Source of the DNA: Betaproteobacteria bacterium
GTDB taxonomy: Bacteria > Pseudomonadota > Gammaproteobacteria > Burkholderiales > Burkholderiaceae_C
Assembly (NCBI GenBank): GCA_947448675.1
Contig: CANFOR010000002.1
Location: 1 to 40,091, forward strand
Length of the DNA: 40,091 nt
Direction: 5' to 3'
Within the stretch, counting starts at the first letter, position 1, and each line of letters begins with the position of its first letter. The position numbers were made by a program, and so were the translations under genes. The notes below the pieces were generated by a model that searched no databases, was not told where the DNA came from, and worked only from the letters and a program-made list of their open reading frames with translations. Of the stretch, positions 8,429-17,110 are shown one piece after another.

Positions 8429-8797
8429 TCAAGCTTCTGGATCTTCATCAGCCAAACTGCCCAGATGAAAACACAGACCACCCATGAGCAAGGAAACAGC
8501 GGCCAGGCTAATGGCCAAACGCTTGCCATGCCAAAGTGATTTGAGCCAGGTGTGCAACTCTACCGTGAGCACGGCTTGGGTACCCCCAATGCGTTTCAAC
8601 TCATAGAGTGCTCGCGCTTGCTCTTGAGCAGACAACCCAAATGATTGACCACCAACCATGCTGTATGCGGTGTTTTGGTCTTCTGAATTAGTGCTGGCCA
8701 AGCGATAAACCACTGCTGCACTCAGCAGCCCCACCGAGAGGATGAGCATACCGGCTTTGCGCCAGTTACCTTGTAGCCATTGAGGCCAGTGGATCAT
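8429..8797 (-). CDS. Small predicted inner-membrane protein, function unknown
   Basis: 122 residues; I do not recognise the family. There are two hydrophobic segments, about residues 15-32 (AGMLILSVGLLSAAVVYRL) and 93-112 (LAISLAAVSLLMGGLCFHL), separated by a polar stretch of about 60 residues with a mixed-charge helix (AQEQARALYELKRIGG). The tail is acidic (ADEDPEA). It lies 23 bases downstream of the cyclic-nucleotide-binding protein on the same strand, so the two are probably co-transcribed. It converges with the LplT-PlsC gene, leaving seven bases between the stop codons. The topology suggests both ends on the same side with a soluble loop between them. Confidence 0.7.
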   Translation of the reverse strand: MIHWPQWLQGNWRKAGMLILSVGLLSAAVVYRLASTNSEDQNTAYSMVGGQSFGLSAQEQARALYELKRIGGTQAVLTVELHTWLKSLWHGKRLAISLAAVSLLMGGLCFHLGSLADEDPEA

Positions 8798-8820
8798 GTT
8801 TTTGCGAATAAGTGGGTTAA

Positions 8821-9378
8821 CTACGCGCCTTTGCCGCGACTGTCCATGATGGCGTTAATCTCTTGCTGTAATGCGTTATTGATCTTCGAGAACAGCTTGA
8901 GTTTTTGATTGGTTTCGCGTAAGCGATCTGCCAAACGCTTCGAAATGGCCAGGGTTAAATGCGCGGCAGTCTGCGGTTTTTCTTGGATCAGTTTGAATAG
9001 CGCAGCCCGTGACAACACCGCTACCGCCAAGTCGCTTGCTGCAGTGCAGGTGGCTGAGCGCGGTGCGCCATCTAAGATGCCCATTTCTCCGATCAGATTG
9101 CCCGGCCCGATGATGGACACCACCATGCCCACTTGATCGCCCGGGGTGTGCGTCTCGACCGACACATCGCCATGCAAAACCAAGAGCATGTAGTTGGTAT
9201 TGGTTTTCTCACCTTCACGCATGAACACCACCCCTTCTGGGATGCGTTTGGGCTGCATGTACTGAACCACACTGCGTGCGTCATCCAAGCTAAGTTCGAT
9301 TAGCGCAGACGAGGTAATCAGCAGTTGGGCTGCTTCATCTTGTGTGACGGTATTTTCAAAAATGCTGGCGGATTCCAT
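8821..9378 (-). CDS. Cyclic nucleotide-binding domain protein without DNA-binding domain
   Basis: 185 residues. A CAP-type cNMP-binding beta-barrel spans about residues 20-145, with the phosphate-binding cassette Gly-Glu-Met-Gly-Ile-Leu-Asp-Gly-Ala-Pro-Arg-Ser-Ala. The Glu and Arg that contact the cyclic phosphate are both present. The C-terminal 40 residues are one long charged helix (SKRLADRLRETNQKLKLFS and on), not the winged helix of Crp/Fnr regulators, so direct gene regulation is unlikely. It may act by binding a partner or by dimerising through the helix. The gene lies beyond the atp operon terminator (9406-9429) and is followed 23 bases on by a small membrane protein gene, a plausible partner. 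The ligand (cAMP, cGMP or other) cannot be read from the sequence. Confidence 0.88.
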   Translation of the reverse strand: MESASIFENTVTQDEAAQLLITSSALIELSLDDARSVVQYMQPKRIPEGVVFMREGEKTNTNYMLLVLHGDVSVETHTPGDQVGMVVSIIGPGNLIGEMGILDGAPRSATCTAASDLAVAVLSRAALFKLIQEKPQTAAHLTLAISKRLADRLRETNQKLKLFSKINNALQQEINAIMDSRGKGA

Positions 9379-9405
9379 AGTTCACATTGTAAGCATGCGT
9401 GCATG

Positions 9406-9429
9406 AAAAAGCCGCTCAAGAGCGGCTTT
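9406..9429 (-). terminator. Rho-independent terminator of the atp operon
   Basis: An inverted repeat with a ten-base stem (AAAGCCGCTC at 9408-9417, GAGCGGCTTT at 9420-9429) and a two-base centre. Read on the minus strand it ends in five T, 19 bases after the atpC stop. It separates atpC from the downstream cyclic-nucleotide-binding gene. Confidence 0.85.
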
Positions 9430-9447
9430 ACTGGGGAATAACGAGTC

Positions 9448-9864
9448 TTATTTTTTCTGCCTAAAACGGCGCAAGGCGGCCAACTGTGCGGCCATCACCG
9501 ACAACTCAGACTGTGCCTTGGCGATGTCGAGCTCACCTTTGGCATTGCGCAAGGCATCTTCAGCTGCTGCTTTGGCGGCATTGGCTTTTTCTTCGTCGAG
9601 GTCTTTGCCACGAATCGCAGTATCGGAGAGCACCGTCACGCAATCGGGTTGAACTTCGAGAACACCGCCGGCGACGAAGATGAATTCTTCGCTACCGTCG
9701 GCCTTTTCTATGCGCACCGAACCGGGTTTGATGCGGGTGATCAGTGGCGTGTGGCGTGGGTAAATGCCCAGTTCGCCAGCCTCACCGGGCAGGGCCACAA
9801 ACTTGGCCTCACCTGAAAAGATCGACGCTTCGGCACTGACAACATCAACGTGGATGGTCGCCAT
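9448..9864 (-). CDS. atpC: F1 ATP synthase epsilon subunit
   Basis: 138 residues, normal length. The N-terminal beta-sandwich (MATIHVDVVSAEASIFSGEA; LPGEAGELGIYPRHTPL) runs to about residue 85 and is followed by a helical hairpin (about 90-135) rich in Ala and Lys. Epsilon links gamma to the c-ring and can inhibit ATP hydrolysis by extending its C-terminal helices. It is the last gene of the operon, two bases after atpD, with a hairpin terminator just downstream. No unusual residues were noticed. Confidence 0.97.
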   Translation of the reverse strand: MATIHVDVVSAEASIFSGEAKFVALPGEAGELGIYPRHTPLITRIKPGSVRIEKADGSEEFIFVAGGVLEVQPDCVTVLSDTAIRGKDLDEEKANAAKAAAEDALRNAKGELDIAKAQSELSVMAAQLAALRRFRQKK

Positions 9865-9866
9865 GA

Positions 9867-11267
9867 TTAGACCTTTTTAGCCTTTTCAAAGGCTTCGTCG
9901 ATGGTGCCGACCATGTAGAAAGCCTGCTCGGGCAGATGATCGCACTCGCCCGACACAATCATCTTGAAGCCACGAATGGTTTCCGACAAGGGGACGTATT
10001 TGCCAGGGCTACCGGTAAACACTTCAGCCACATGGAAGGGCTGGCTCAAGAAGCGTTGGATTTTGCGTGCACGGGCCACGGCCAGCTTGTCTTCAGGAGC
10101 CAGGTCATCCATGCCCATGATGGCAATAATGTCGCGTAGTTCGCGATAGCGTTGCAACGTGCCTTGCACAGCGCGGGCAGTTTCGTAATGGTCTTGGCCC
10201 ACCACCAATGGGTCGAGTTGGCGGCTAGTGGAGTCCAGCGGGTCCACAGCGGGGTAGATACCCAGCGAGGCAATGTCACGACTCAACACCACGGTGGAAT
10301 CCAGGTGCGCGAAGGTGGTAGCAGGCGACGGGTCGGTTAAGTCATCGGCTGGCACGTACACAGCCTGGATGGAGGTAATGGAGCCGACTTTGGTAGAGGT
10401 GATGCGCTCTTGCAAACGGCCCATTTCTTCAGCCAAGGTGGGCTGGTAACCCACAGCAGAAGGCATACGGCCCAAGAGTGCCGAGACTTCGGTACCGGCC
10501 AGGGTGTAGCGGTAGATGTTGTCAACGAAGAACAACACGTCTTTACCTTCGTCACGGAAGGACTCGGCGATGGTCAAGCCCGTCAAAGCGACGCGCAAAC
10601 GGTTACCTGGGGGCTCATTCATCTGGCCATAGACCATGGCCACTTTAGATTCTTCGAGGTTCTCAAGGTTCACCACACCGGAGTCGGCCATCTCGTGGTA
10701 GAAGTCGTTACCTTCACGGGTACGCTCACCCACACCAGCGAACACGGACAAGCCGCTGTGCGCCTTGGCGATGTTGTTGATGAGCTCCATCATGTTCACG
10801 GTCTTGCCCACGCCAGCACCACCGAACAGGCCCACCTTGCCGCCCTTGGCAAATGGGCAAACCAGGTCAATCACCTTGATGCCGGTTTCCAGCAACTCTT
10901 GCGAAGGGCTCAGTTCGTCATAGGCAGGCGCTTTGCGGTGAATAGATGCGGTGAGGGTTTGCGCCACAGGGCCACGCTCGTCAATCGGCGCGCCCAGCAC
11001 GTCCATGATGCGACCCAGGGTGGCTTTGCCAACGGGCACGGTAATGGGCAGGCCGGTGTTCGACACGACCAAACCGCGGCGCAGGCCGTCGGATGAACCC
11101 AGAGCAATCGTACGCACGATGCCGTCGCCGAGTTGCTGCTGCACTTCGAGAGTCAGCGCAGAGCCGTCCATCTTGAGCGCGTCGTAAATCTTGGGCATCT
11201 GGTCGCGTGGAAACTCCACGTCCACCACGGCGCCGATACACTGAACAATTTTGCCTTGGGCTTGCAT
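9867..11267 (-). CDS. atpD: F1 ATP synthase beta subunit (catalytic)
   Basis: 466 residues from ATG 11267, chosen over an in-frame TTG at 11279 because GGAG lies in the right place just upstream of the ATG. The Walker A loop is GGAGVGKT (about residues 150-157), the catalytic glutamate follows in GVGERTREGND, and the DELSEED-equivalent region is DDLAPEDKL. It forms the catalytic sites of the F1 hexamer with alpha. It sits between atpG and atpC with short spacers. The sequence is typical throughout and the length is normal. Confidence 0.98.
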   Translation of the reverse strand: MQAQGKIVQCIGAVVDVEFPRDQMPKIYDALKMDGSALTLEVQQQLGDGIVRTIALGSSDGLRRGLVVSNTGLPITVPVGKATLGRIMDVLGAPIDERGPVAQTLTASIHRKAPAYDELSPSQELLETGIKVIDLVCPFAKGGKVGLFGGAGVGKTVNMMELINNIAKAHSGLSVFAGVGERTREGNDFYHEMADSGVVNLENLEESKVAMVYGQMNEPPGNRLRVALTGLTIAESFRDEGKDVLFFVDNIYRYTLAGTEVSALLGRMPSAVGYQPTLAEEMGRLQERITSTKVGSITSIQAVYVPADDLTDPSPATTFAHLDSTVVLSRDIASLGIYPAVDPLDSTSRQLDPLVVGQDHYETARAVQGTLQRYRELRDIIAIMGMDDLAPEDKLAVARARKIQRFLSQPFHVAEVFTGSPGKYVPLSETIRGFKMIVSGECDHLPEQAFYMVGTIDEAFEKAKKV

Positions 11268-11305
11268 TTTTCGCTCCAATAAATTTGAATTAGTTAAGCC
11301 GCTGT

Positions 11306-12190
11306 TTAGCCGCTAATGGCCGCTGCGCCAGATACGATTTCAGACAGCTCTTTGGTAATCGCTGCTTGACGGGTTTTGTTGTAGACCAACTTCAATTCAC
11401 CAATCACATTGCCAGCGTTGTCGGTGGCGGCCTTCATGGCCACCATGCGCGCCGCATGCTCAGAAGCCATGTTCTCGGCCAATGCTTGGTAAACCAAAGC
11501 CTCGACGTAGCGGACCAACAAGTCGTCGATCACGGCTTGTGCATCAGGCTCGTAGATGTAGTCCCAAGCGTGTTGCGTGCCACTGGCCTTGGTCTCGGCG
11601 TCCATCTTGGCGGCCGACAAAGGCAGCAGTTGATCGAGCACGGGCACCTGGCTCATGGTGCTGACAAACTTGTTGTAGCACAGGTAAACCGCACTGACTT
11701 CACCCTTTGTATACGCGTCCAACAATACCTTGACCGGGCCAATCAGTTTGTCGAGCTGCGGCTTGTCGCCCAGGTGGGTGACATGCGACACCACCTTGGC
11801 ATTGACGCGGTTCAAAAAGCCCAAACCCTTGCTGCCAATGGCCACAGCCTGTGGCGTCATAGCCCCAGCTTGGGTCTCGCGCAACTTGGAAGTCACAGCA
11901 CGCAGCAAGTTGGTGTTCAAACCGCCGCACAAACCTTTGTCAGTGGTCACCACAATAAAGCCCACCGACTTGCCGTCGTTTTGCTTCATAAAGGTATGCA
12001 CATATTCAGGGTTGGCTTGGCCCAAATTGCTAGCGATGTTGCGGATTTTTTCGCTGTACGGACGGGCTGCGCGCATGCGCTCCTGTGCCTTGCGCATTTT
12101 GGAAACCGAAATCATTTCCATGGCCTTGGTGATCTTCTTGGTGTTCTCCACCGATTTGATCTTGGTCCGTAGCTCCTTGCCTGATGCCAT
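11306..12190 (-). CDS. atpG: F1 ATP synthase gamma subunit
   Basis: 294 residues, the normal size. The N-terminal helix (GKELRTKIKSVENTKKITKA, then the conserved Met-rich MEMISVSKM) and the C-terminal helix (YNKTRQAAITKELSEIVSGA) form the coiled-coil rotor shaft inside the alpha-beta hexamer. The central Rossmann-like part contains the conserved TDKGLCGGLN. It lies between atpA (35 bases upstream) and atpD (38 bases downstream). Nothing unusual was seen. Confidence 0.98.
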   Translation of the reverse strand: MASGKELRTKIKSVENTKKITKAMEMISVSKMRKAQERMRAARPYSEKIRNIASNLGQANPEYVHTFMKQNDGKSVGFIVVTTDKGLCGGLNTNLLRAVTSKLRETQAGAMTPQAVAIGSKGLGFLNRVNAKVVSHVTHLGDKPQLDKLIGPVKVLLDAYTKGEVSAVYLCYNKFVSTMSQVPVLDQLLPLSAAKMDAETKASGTQHAWDYIYEPDAQAVIDDLLVRYVEALVYQALAENMASEHAARMVAMKAATDNAGNVIGELKLVYNKTRQAAITKELSEIVSGAAAISG

Positions 12191-12225
12191 TCGTGGCTCC
12201 TAGTAGTAGGTGTATCAGGTGGGGA

Positions 12226-13779
12226 TTAGGCGAAGGTCTTTTTGAAAGCGCCAACGGCAGCCGTCAATTCAGCCTCAGACTCTTTGTCCAGGGCCTTGCT
12301 GTCTTCCAGCTTGGCCAGCAGGGCAGCGTGCTTGTCTTTGAGGTAAGCGTGCAGACCGTGCTCGAAGGGCAAAATCTTTTTGATTTCCACATCATCCATA
12401 AAGCCTTTGTTCACAGCGAACAAAGTTGCACCCATCAAGCTGATGGGCAGCGGGCTGTACTGAGCTTGCTTCAAGAGCTCGGTCACGCGGGCACCACGGT
12501 CGAGCTGCTTGCGGGTGGACTCGTCCAAGTCAGACGCAAACTGCGCAAAAGCAGCCAGCTCACGGTACTGCGCCAAATCGGTACGGATACCGCCCGACTG
12601 GCCCTTGATGATCTTAGTCTGGGCCGAACTGCCCACGCGGGACACCGAGATACCAGCGTTAATCGCGGGACGAATGCCAGCGTTGAACAGCGAGGTTTCC
12701 AAGAAAATTTGACCGTCGGTAATCGAAATTACATTGGTAGGCACGAAGGCCGACACGTCGCCCGCTTGCGTTTCAATGATGGGCAATGCTGTCAACGAGC
12801 CGGTTTTGCCTTTGACTTCACCTTTGGTGAAGGCTTCGACGTAGTCGGCATTCACGCGGGCGGCGCGCTCGAGCAAACGGCTGTGGAGATAGAACACGTC
12901 GCCGGGGTAGGCTTCGCGGCCTGGTGGACGGCGCAAGAGCAGAGACACTTGGCGGTAAGCCACGGCCTGCTTCGACAAATCGTCATAAACGATCAACGCG
13001 TCTTGACCGCGGTCGCGGAAGTACTCGCCCATGGTGCAGCCTGAGTAGGCGCTAACGTACTGCATAGCAGCCGACTCAGAAGCCGAAGCCGCCACCACGA
13101 TGGTGTAGGCCATGGCGCCAGCTTGCTCAAGGGCACGCACCACGTTTTTAATCGACGAGGCTTTTTGGCCAATGGCGACATAAACGCAGGTCATGTTCTG
13201 ACCTTTTTGGTTGATGATCGCGTCAATCGCTACAGCGGTTTTGCCGGTCTGGCGGTCACCAATGATCAGTTCACGTTGACCACGCCCTACGGGCACCATG
13301 GAGTCGATCGACTTCAAACCAGTTTGCATAGGCTGGTCGACCGATTTACGGGCGATCACACCCGGCGCAACCTTTTCGATCACGTCGGTCATCTTGGCGT
13401 TGATCGGACCTTTGCCGTCAATGGGCTGACCTAGGGCGTTAACCACGCGGCCAATCAGCTCGGGGCCGACCGGTACTTCCAAAATGCGGCCCGTGCATTT
13501 AACGGTGTCGCCTTCAGAGATGTGCTCGTACTCACCCAAGATCACCGAACCCACCGAGTCGCGCTCGAGGTTCAGGGCCAGGCCGTAAGTAGGCTGGCCG
13601 TCTTTGGTGGCGGGGAATTCGAGCATTTCGCCTTGCATCACGTCAGACAAGCCGTGGATGCGAACGATACCGTCGGTCACCGAAACAACGGTGCCTTGGT
13701 TGCGGATGTCGGCACTGACGGCAAGGCCTTCAATGCGGCTTTTAATCAGCTCGGAAATTTCTGCGGGATTGAGTTGCAT
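12226..13779 (-). CDS. atpA: F1 ATP synthase alpha subunit
   Basis: 517 residues. The P-loop is GDRQTGKT (about residues 170-177), and the conserved signature PAINAGISVSRVGSSAQ follows near residue 370. Alpha carries the non-catalytic nucleotide sites and contributes the arginine finger (in SVSRVGS) to the beta sites. The N-terminal region (MQLNPAEISELIKSRIEGL) binds delta. It is in standard order after atpH, 11 bases apart. A 286-codon open frame on the opposite strand (12184-13044) is a shadow of this gene. Confidence 0.98.
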   Translation of the reverse strand: MQLNPAEISELIKSRIEGLAVSADIRNQGTVVSVTDGIVRIHGLSDVMQGEMLEFPATKDGQPTYGLALNLERDSVGSVILGEYEHISEGDTVKCTGRILEVPVGPELIGRVVNALGQPIDGKGPINAKMTDVIEKVAPGVIARKSVDQPMQTGLKSIDSMVPVGRGQRELIIGDRQTGKTAVAIDAIINQKGQNMTCVYVAIGQKASSIKNVVRALEQAGAMAYTIVVAASASESAAMQYVSAYSGCTMGEYFRDRGQDALIVYDDLSKQAVAYRQVSLLLRRPPGREAYPGDVFYLHSRLLERAARVNADYVEAFTKGEVKGKTGSLTALPIIETQAGDVSAFVPTNVISITDGQIFLETSLFNAGIRPAINAGISVSRVGSSAQTKIIKGQSGGIRTDLAQYRELAAFAQFASDLDESTRKQLDRGARVTELLKQAQYSPLPISLMGATLFAVNKGFMDDVEIKKILPFEHGLHAYLKDKHAALLAKLEDSKALDKESEAELTAAVGAFKKTFA

Positions 13780-13790
13780 TTGACTTGTCC

Positions 13791-14321
13791 TCAGGCCGTT
13801 AGGGCCACTTTCATTTGTTCCAGACGGGCCTTGACGGAGGTGTCTAGCACTTCGTCACCGACCACCACGCGCACGCCACCGATCAGGGCGGGTTCGAGCA
13901 CCACCGACACATTGAGCTTGCGCGCAAAACGCTTCTCCAGCGTGCTGGCCAGTTCAGCCAAGGCTGCGAGTTCGATTGGGAAGGCACTGTGCACCACCGC
14001 ATCGGACGAACCGCTTCGCGCATTTTTCAAAGCACGAAACTGGGCTGCAATTTCAGGCATGGCCGACAGGCGACCATTTTCGATCACGGTGCGCAAAAAG
14101 TTTTGCGCATTCGCAGGCAAGCTGGTTTTGGCTACGCCAGAGACCACTGCAAAAACCTGTGCGACATCAACCTTGGGGTTGTCAGCAAACTGCTGCAACT
14201 GCAGATTGGCCGCAATGGCAGCGAGCTCGTCCACCCACACAGCCGCACCAGCCATGTCAGCAGACGAGGCCTTGAACAGCGCTTCGGCGTAAGGGCGGGC
14301 GATGGTGGCGAGTTCAGCCAT
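13791..14321 (-). CDS. atpH: F1 ATP synthase delta subunit
   Basis: 176 residues, normal length. It begins with MAELATIARPYAEALFKAS, the typical N-terminal helical domain that caps the alpha subunits. It ends in the conserved GGVRVVVGDEVLDTSVKARL motif that contacts subunit b. Delta connects the peripheral stalk to F1. It lies eight bases after atpF and eleven before atpA. Confidence 0.97.
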   Translation of the reverse strand: MAELATIARPYAEALFKASSADMAGAAVWVDELAAIAANLQLQQFADNPKVDVAQVFAVVSGVAKTSLPANAQNFLRTVIENGRLSAMPEIAAQFRALKNARSGSSDAVVHSAFPIELAALAELASTLEKRFARKLNVSVVLEPALIGGVRVVVGDEVLDTSVKARLEQMKVALTA

Positions 14322-14329
14322 AGCAGTCC

Positions 14330-14800
14330 TTACAGCTCAGTCTTCAAACGGCTCAGCAAGTCTGCATGCACACCGGCATTGACTTCTTTGCGCAGAATTT
14401 GCTCAGCGCCCTTGACAGCCAAAGCGGCCACCTGCTCACGCAGGGTCTCGCGGGCTTTCACGGTTTGCTGATCGGCCTCGACCTTGGCCGCAGCCACGAT
14501 CTTGCTGGCTTCTTCCGTGGCGCGGGCCTTGGCCTCTTCCACGATAGCCTGACCACGGCGCTCGGCATCGGCCAAACGCTGGGTGGTTTCTGTGCGTGAC
14601 TTGGCCAGCTCGGCTTCTACGCGCTGGTTGGCGGCAGACAGTTCGCTCTTGGCTTTGTCGGCGGCGGCCAAGCCGTCGGCGATCTTGTTTGCACGTTCGT
14701 CCAGCGCGGTTGCGATAGGAGGCCACACGAATTTCATCGTGAACCACACCAGAATCGCAAAAACGATGGCCTGGACGAACAGGGTTGCGTTGATGCTCAC
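14330..14800 (-). CDS. atpF: Fo ATP synthase b subunit
   Basis: 156 residues, the classic length. One N-terminal membrane helix (about residues 5-24, LFVQAIVFAILVWFTMKFVW) is followed by a long charged, Ala-rich helix with heptad character through the rest of the protein. This is the peripheral-stalk dimer that holds F1 against rotation. It is preceded by atpE and followed by atpH as usual. Confidence 0.97.
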   Translation of the reverse strand: MSINATLFVQAIVFAILVWFTMKFVWPPIATALDERANKIADGLAAADKAKSELSAANQRVEAELAKSRTETTQRLADAERRGQAIVEEAKARATEEASKIVAAAKVEADQQTVKARETLREQVAALAVKGAEQILRKEVNAGVHADLLSRLKTEL

Positions 14801-14843
14801 AGCAACACCCTTTCAGTCAGTTGGTGGACGGGGCTATGCTGAA

Positions 14844-15092
14844 TTACTTCAGCACGAAGGGGTTGGCAAACGCGAACATCATCGCGATACCGACGCCGAT
14901 CAGGAAGGACGCGTCGATCAGACCAGCCAACACGAACATTTTGCCTTGCAATTCGTTCATGAGTTCAGGCTGACGTGCAGCAGCTTCGAGGTATTTGCTA
15001 CCCATGATGCCGATGCCGATACAAGCGCCGATAGCGCCCAGGCCAATAATCAAACCAGCTGCCAATGCGACAAAGCCAAGTACGTGTTCCAT
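14844..15092 (-). CDS. atpE: Fo ATP synthase c subunit
   Basis: 82 residues with two membrane helices joined by a polar loop (AARQPELMNE). The ion-binding carboxylate is the Asp in Gly-Leu-Ile-Asp-Ala-Ser in helix two. The Gln/Glu-Ser set of sodium-binding rings is not present, so it should be proton-coupled. Helix one carries the glycine-rich packing motif (GLGAIGACIGIGIMG). A strong ribosome binding site (AGGAG) precedes the start, as expected for the most abundant Fo subunit. Confidence 0.97.
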   Translation of the reverse strand: MEHVLGFVALAAGLIIGLGAIGACIGIGIMGSKYLEAAARQPELMNELQGKMFVLAGLIDASFLIGVGIAMMFAFANPFVLK

Positions 15093-15148
15093 GTTGAAGC
15101 TCCTGTTAATGGATAGTTAAGGTTAAGGGAAAAGAAAACTCGAAAAAA

Positions 15149-16024
15149 TCAGTGCGCGTCGTGGGCTTGGCCAATGTAGACCAGGGTCAACATCATGAAC
15201 ACAAAAGCCTGTAGACCGACGATCAAAATGTGGAAAATCGACCACACCGTGCCCGCCAAAATATGCGCAATTGGCAGCAAAATACCCGAGGCCGACAAGG
15301 CCAAGTGACTGCCCATGAGAGCGATCAGCATAAACAGCAGCTCGCCCGCATACATATTGCCAAACAGTCGCATGCCATGCGAGACGGTTTTGGCCACGAA
15401 TTCGATCATTTGAAACAAGAAATTGATGGGGCCCAGCTTGGCACCAAAGGGCGCGCTGAACAGCTCATGGATCCAGTGACCCAGACCTTTGATCTTGATG
15501 TTGTAGAAAATGCAAACCAAGAGCACCGAGACCGACAGGCCCAGCGTGGTTGACAAGTCAGCGGTGGGCACCACACGGAAGAAAGCGTGGTGCGCGTCAT
15601 GGCCCGCAGCGCCGTAGATCATTTCCCACACGCGGGGCAATAAATCAACGGGCAAGAAGTCCATGGAATTCATTAAGAAAATCCACACAAACACGGTCAG
15701 CGCCAAGGGGGCTACCAGCTTACGGCTGTTAGCGTTGTGCACAATGCCTTTGGCCTGCGCATCCACAAACTCAACCAAAAACTCTACCGCCGCCTGAAAG
15801 CGACCAGGCACACCTGAGGTAGCCGCTTTGGCAGCGCGCCAGAGGAAGAAACAGCCCACCACGCCCAACAGAATCGACCAAAAAATGGAGTCGTAGTTCA
15901 CAACGCCAAAGTCGATCACACCCTTCATGGGGCGGTTTTGCAGATGTGTCAGGTGGTGAACAATGTATTCACCAGCCGTTGGGCCTTGCCCAGCAACGTG
16001 TTCAACAGCAGATTCAGCAGCCAT
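15149..16024 (-). CDS. atpB: Fo ATP synthase a subunit
   Basis: 291 residues with several membrane helices. The essential arginine of the proton channel is in HGMRLFGNMYAGELLF, within the fifth helix. The C-terminal helix (FHILIVGLQAFVFMMLTLVYIGQA) carries the conserved Gln and Tyr facing the c-ring. It is the second gene of the operon, after atpI. The histidine-rich N-terminal part (EYIVHHLTHLQN) is common in betaproteobacterial versions. Confidence 0.97.
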   Translation of the reverse strand: MAAESAVEHVAGQGPTAGEYIVHHLTHLQNRPMKGVIDFGVVNYDSIFWSILLGVVGCFFLWRAAKAATSGVPGRFQAAVEFLVEFVDAQAKGIVHNANSRKLVAPLALTVFVWIFLMNSMDFLPVDLLPRVWEMIYGAAGHDAHHAFFRVVPTADLSTTLGLSVSVLLVCIFYNIKIKGLGHWIHELFSAPFGAKLGPINFLFQMIEFVAKTVSHGMRLFGNMYAGELLFMLIALMGSHLALSASGILLPIAHILAGTVWSIFHILIVGLQAFVFMMLTLVYIGQAHDAH

Positions 16025-16038
16025 ACATCAACAGTCTC

Positions 16039-16527
16039 TCAACTTTTGTTCGTTTGGAGGCGGGCGCTGAATGTTTTTTTAAACACCAGCGCCAACCAGT
16101 ACACCTTCATGGCGAGCACCAGGCCAACCAGCATTGCTGGCCAACTCAAGCCCACCACCAACCTTGGCGCGGCAAACAACATTGCCACCGTCAAAGCCAA
16201 CTTAATCGCTTCCCACAAAAAAAATGCAAACGCCGCTGCGCCCGCATGTATTTGTGCCACTGGGCTGGCCAGCCCCCGGGCAAACAATGCCGCCGGAACT
16301 ACCACCGCCAATGCCCCCCACGCCACCGACCACGCCACCGAAGGCCTGCCCGTTAGAACCCACGCCAGCAAGGCCACGAGGGCACCCGCCAGAATTTGAC
16401 CCACGATCACCCGCCAGGGAGACAGCGGGGGATTTTTTTCACGCAGCTCACGCGCTTGTTGAGCGGTGAGCGGCTTGAATTCGGGCTCTTCAGACGCAAG
16501 ATCAGAATCGGGCTGCAGGGTTGACAT
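16039..16527 (-). CDS. atpI: ATP synthase subunit I (AtpI)
   Basis: 162 residues from ATG 16527; a TTG six codons upstream is the alternative. There is a polar N-terminal part of about 40 residues, then four hydrophobic helices (from VIVGQILAGALVALLAWVL to LVGLVLAMKVYWLALVF). AtpI assists c-ring assembly or magnesium supply and is not a stable part of the enzyme (family knowledge). It is the first gene of the operon, 14 bases before atpB. The sequence is poorly conserved in general, so the assignment rests on position and topology as well. Confidence 0.9.
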   Translation of the reverse strand: MSTLQPDSDLASEEPEFKPLTAQQARELREKNPPLSPWRVIVGQILAGALVALLAWVLTGRPSVAWSVAWGALAVVVPAALFARGLASPVAQIHAGAAAFAFFLWEAIKLALTVAMLFAAPRLVVGLSWPAMLVGLVLAMKVYWLALVFKKTFSARLQTNKS

Positions 16528-16563
16528 GTCAGAACGAGGGCCCAAAATTGCGCCAAGCCTCTC

Positions 16564-16592
16564 ATTATAAGTACAAACCCGAGCGCTTCCTT
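16564..16592 (-). promoter_or_regulatory. atpI: Possible promoter of the atp operon
   Basis: On the minus strand there is a perfect TATAAT (+ strand ATTATA at 16564-16569), 36 bases upstream of the atpI start. The -35 region 17 bases further up (AAGGAA) is a poor match, so an activator or a strong ribosome supply would be needed. The -10 box is seen; promoter function is inferred. Confidence 0.45.
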
Positions 16593-16660
16593 ACAGCGCT
16601 GAACATTTCTTTATTTTTCTGCCGCTGCGCGACAATCTAACCACTCTTTGAAAGAACCCC

Positions 16661-17107
16661 ATGCCCGCTCTTGCCAAATTTTTGCATCTCGCTGCAGCCC
16701 TGTTCTGGGTGGGCGGCATGGGCTTTGTACTGCTGGCCCTGCGCCCTGTGGTGCACGCACAACTCGCGCCGCCCGTTCGCCTGGCTTTGATGGCGGCTGT
16801 GTTGCGCCGCTTCTTTGTCGTAGTGTGGCTGGGCATTGCGCTCTTGCTGCTCACCGGCATGCACATGCTGGTCAGCGTGGGCATGCGCAGCGCGCCTTTG
16901 GGCTGGCACTATATGTTGGGCCTGGGCCTGCTGATGATGGCCGTGTTTGCCCACCTGTACTTTGTTCCCTACCGCCGTCTGCAGCGCGCGGTGGCGGCGG
17001 CCGACTGGCCGCTGGCCGGGCGGCATATGGCCAGCATTGCCTTGCTGGTGAAAATAAATTTTGCGCTGGCCTGGTTCGCCATTGCTGCGGTAATTTTGAT
17101 CAAATAG
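16661..17107 (+). CDS. CopD-family integral membrane protein
   Basis: 148 residues with four predicted helices: LAKFLHLAAALFWVGGMGFVL, FFVVVWLGIALLLLTGMHML, YMLGLGLLMMAVFAHLYFV and IALLVKINFALAWFAIAAVIL. The arrangement and the His-Leu, Trp-Val-Gly-Gly-Met and Gly-Met-His-Met motifs match the CopD-like family (DUF2269/CopD-type), linked to copper transport or haem-like binding. The His and Met in helices one and two are candidate ligands. It is divergent from atpI and lies 18 bases before the metallo-hydrolase lipoprotein gene. Copper function is a family guess; the copper genes at the start of the window are too far away to share an operon. Confidence 0.78.
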   Translation: MPALAKFLHLAAALFWVGGMGFVLLALRPVVHAQLAPPVRLALMAAVLRRFFVVVWLGIALLLLTGMHMLVSVGMRSAPLGWHYMLGLGLLMMAVFAHLYFVPYRRLQRAVAAADWPLAGRHMASIALLVKINFALAWFAIAAVILIK

Positions 17108-17110
17108 GCC

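Noticed and set aside
10410..11096. Open frame of 228 codons opposite atpD
   Set aside because: Shadow of atpD; His/Val/Gln-rich composition is an antisense artefact.
12184..13044. Long open frame of 286 codons on the strand opposite atpA
   Set aside because: It is antisense to a fully conserved gene, its composition mirrors atpA third-codon bias, and the protein shows no family features.
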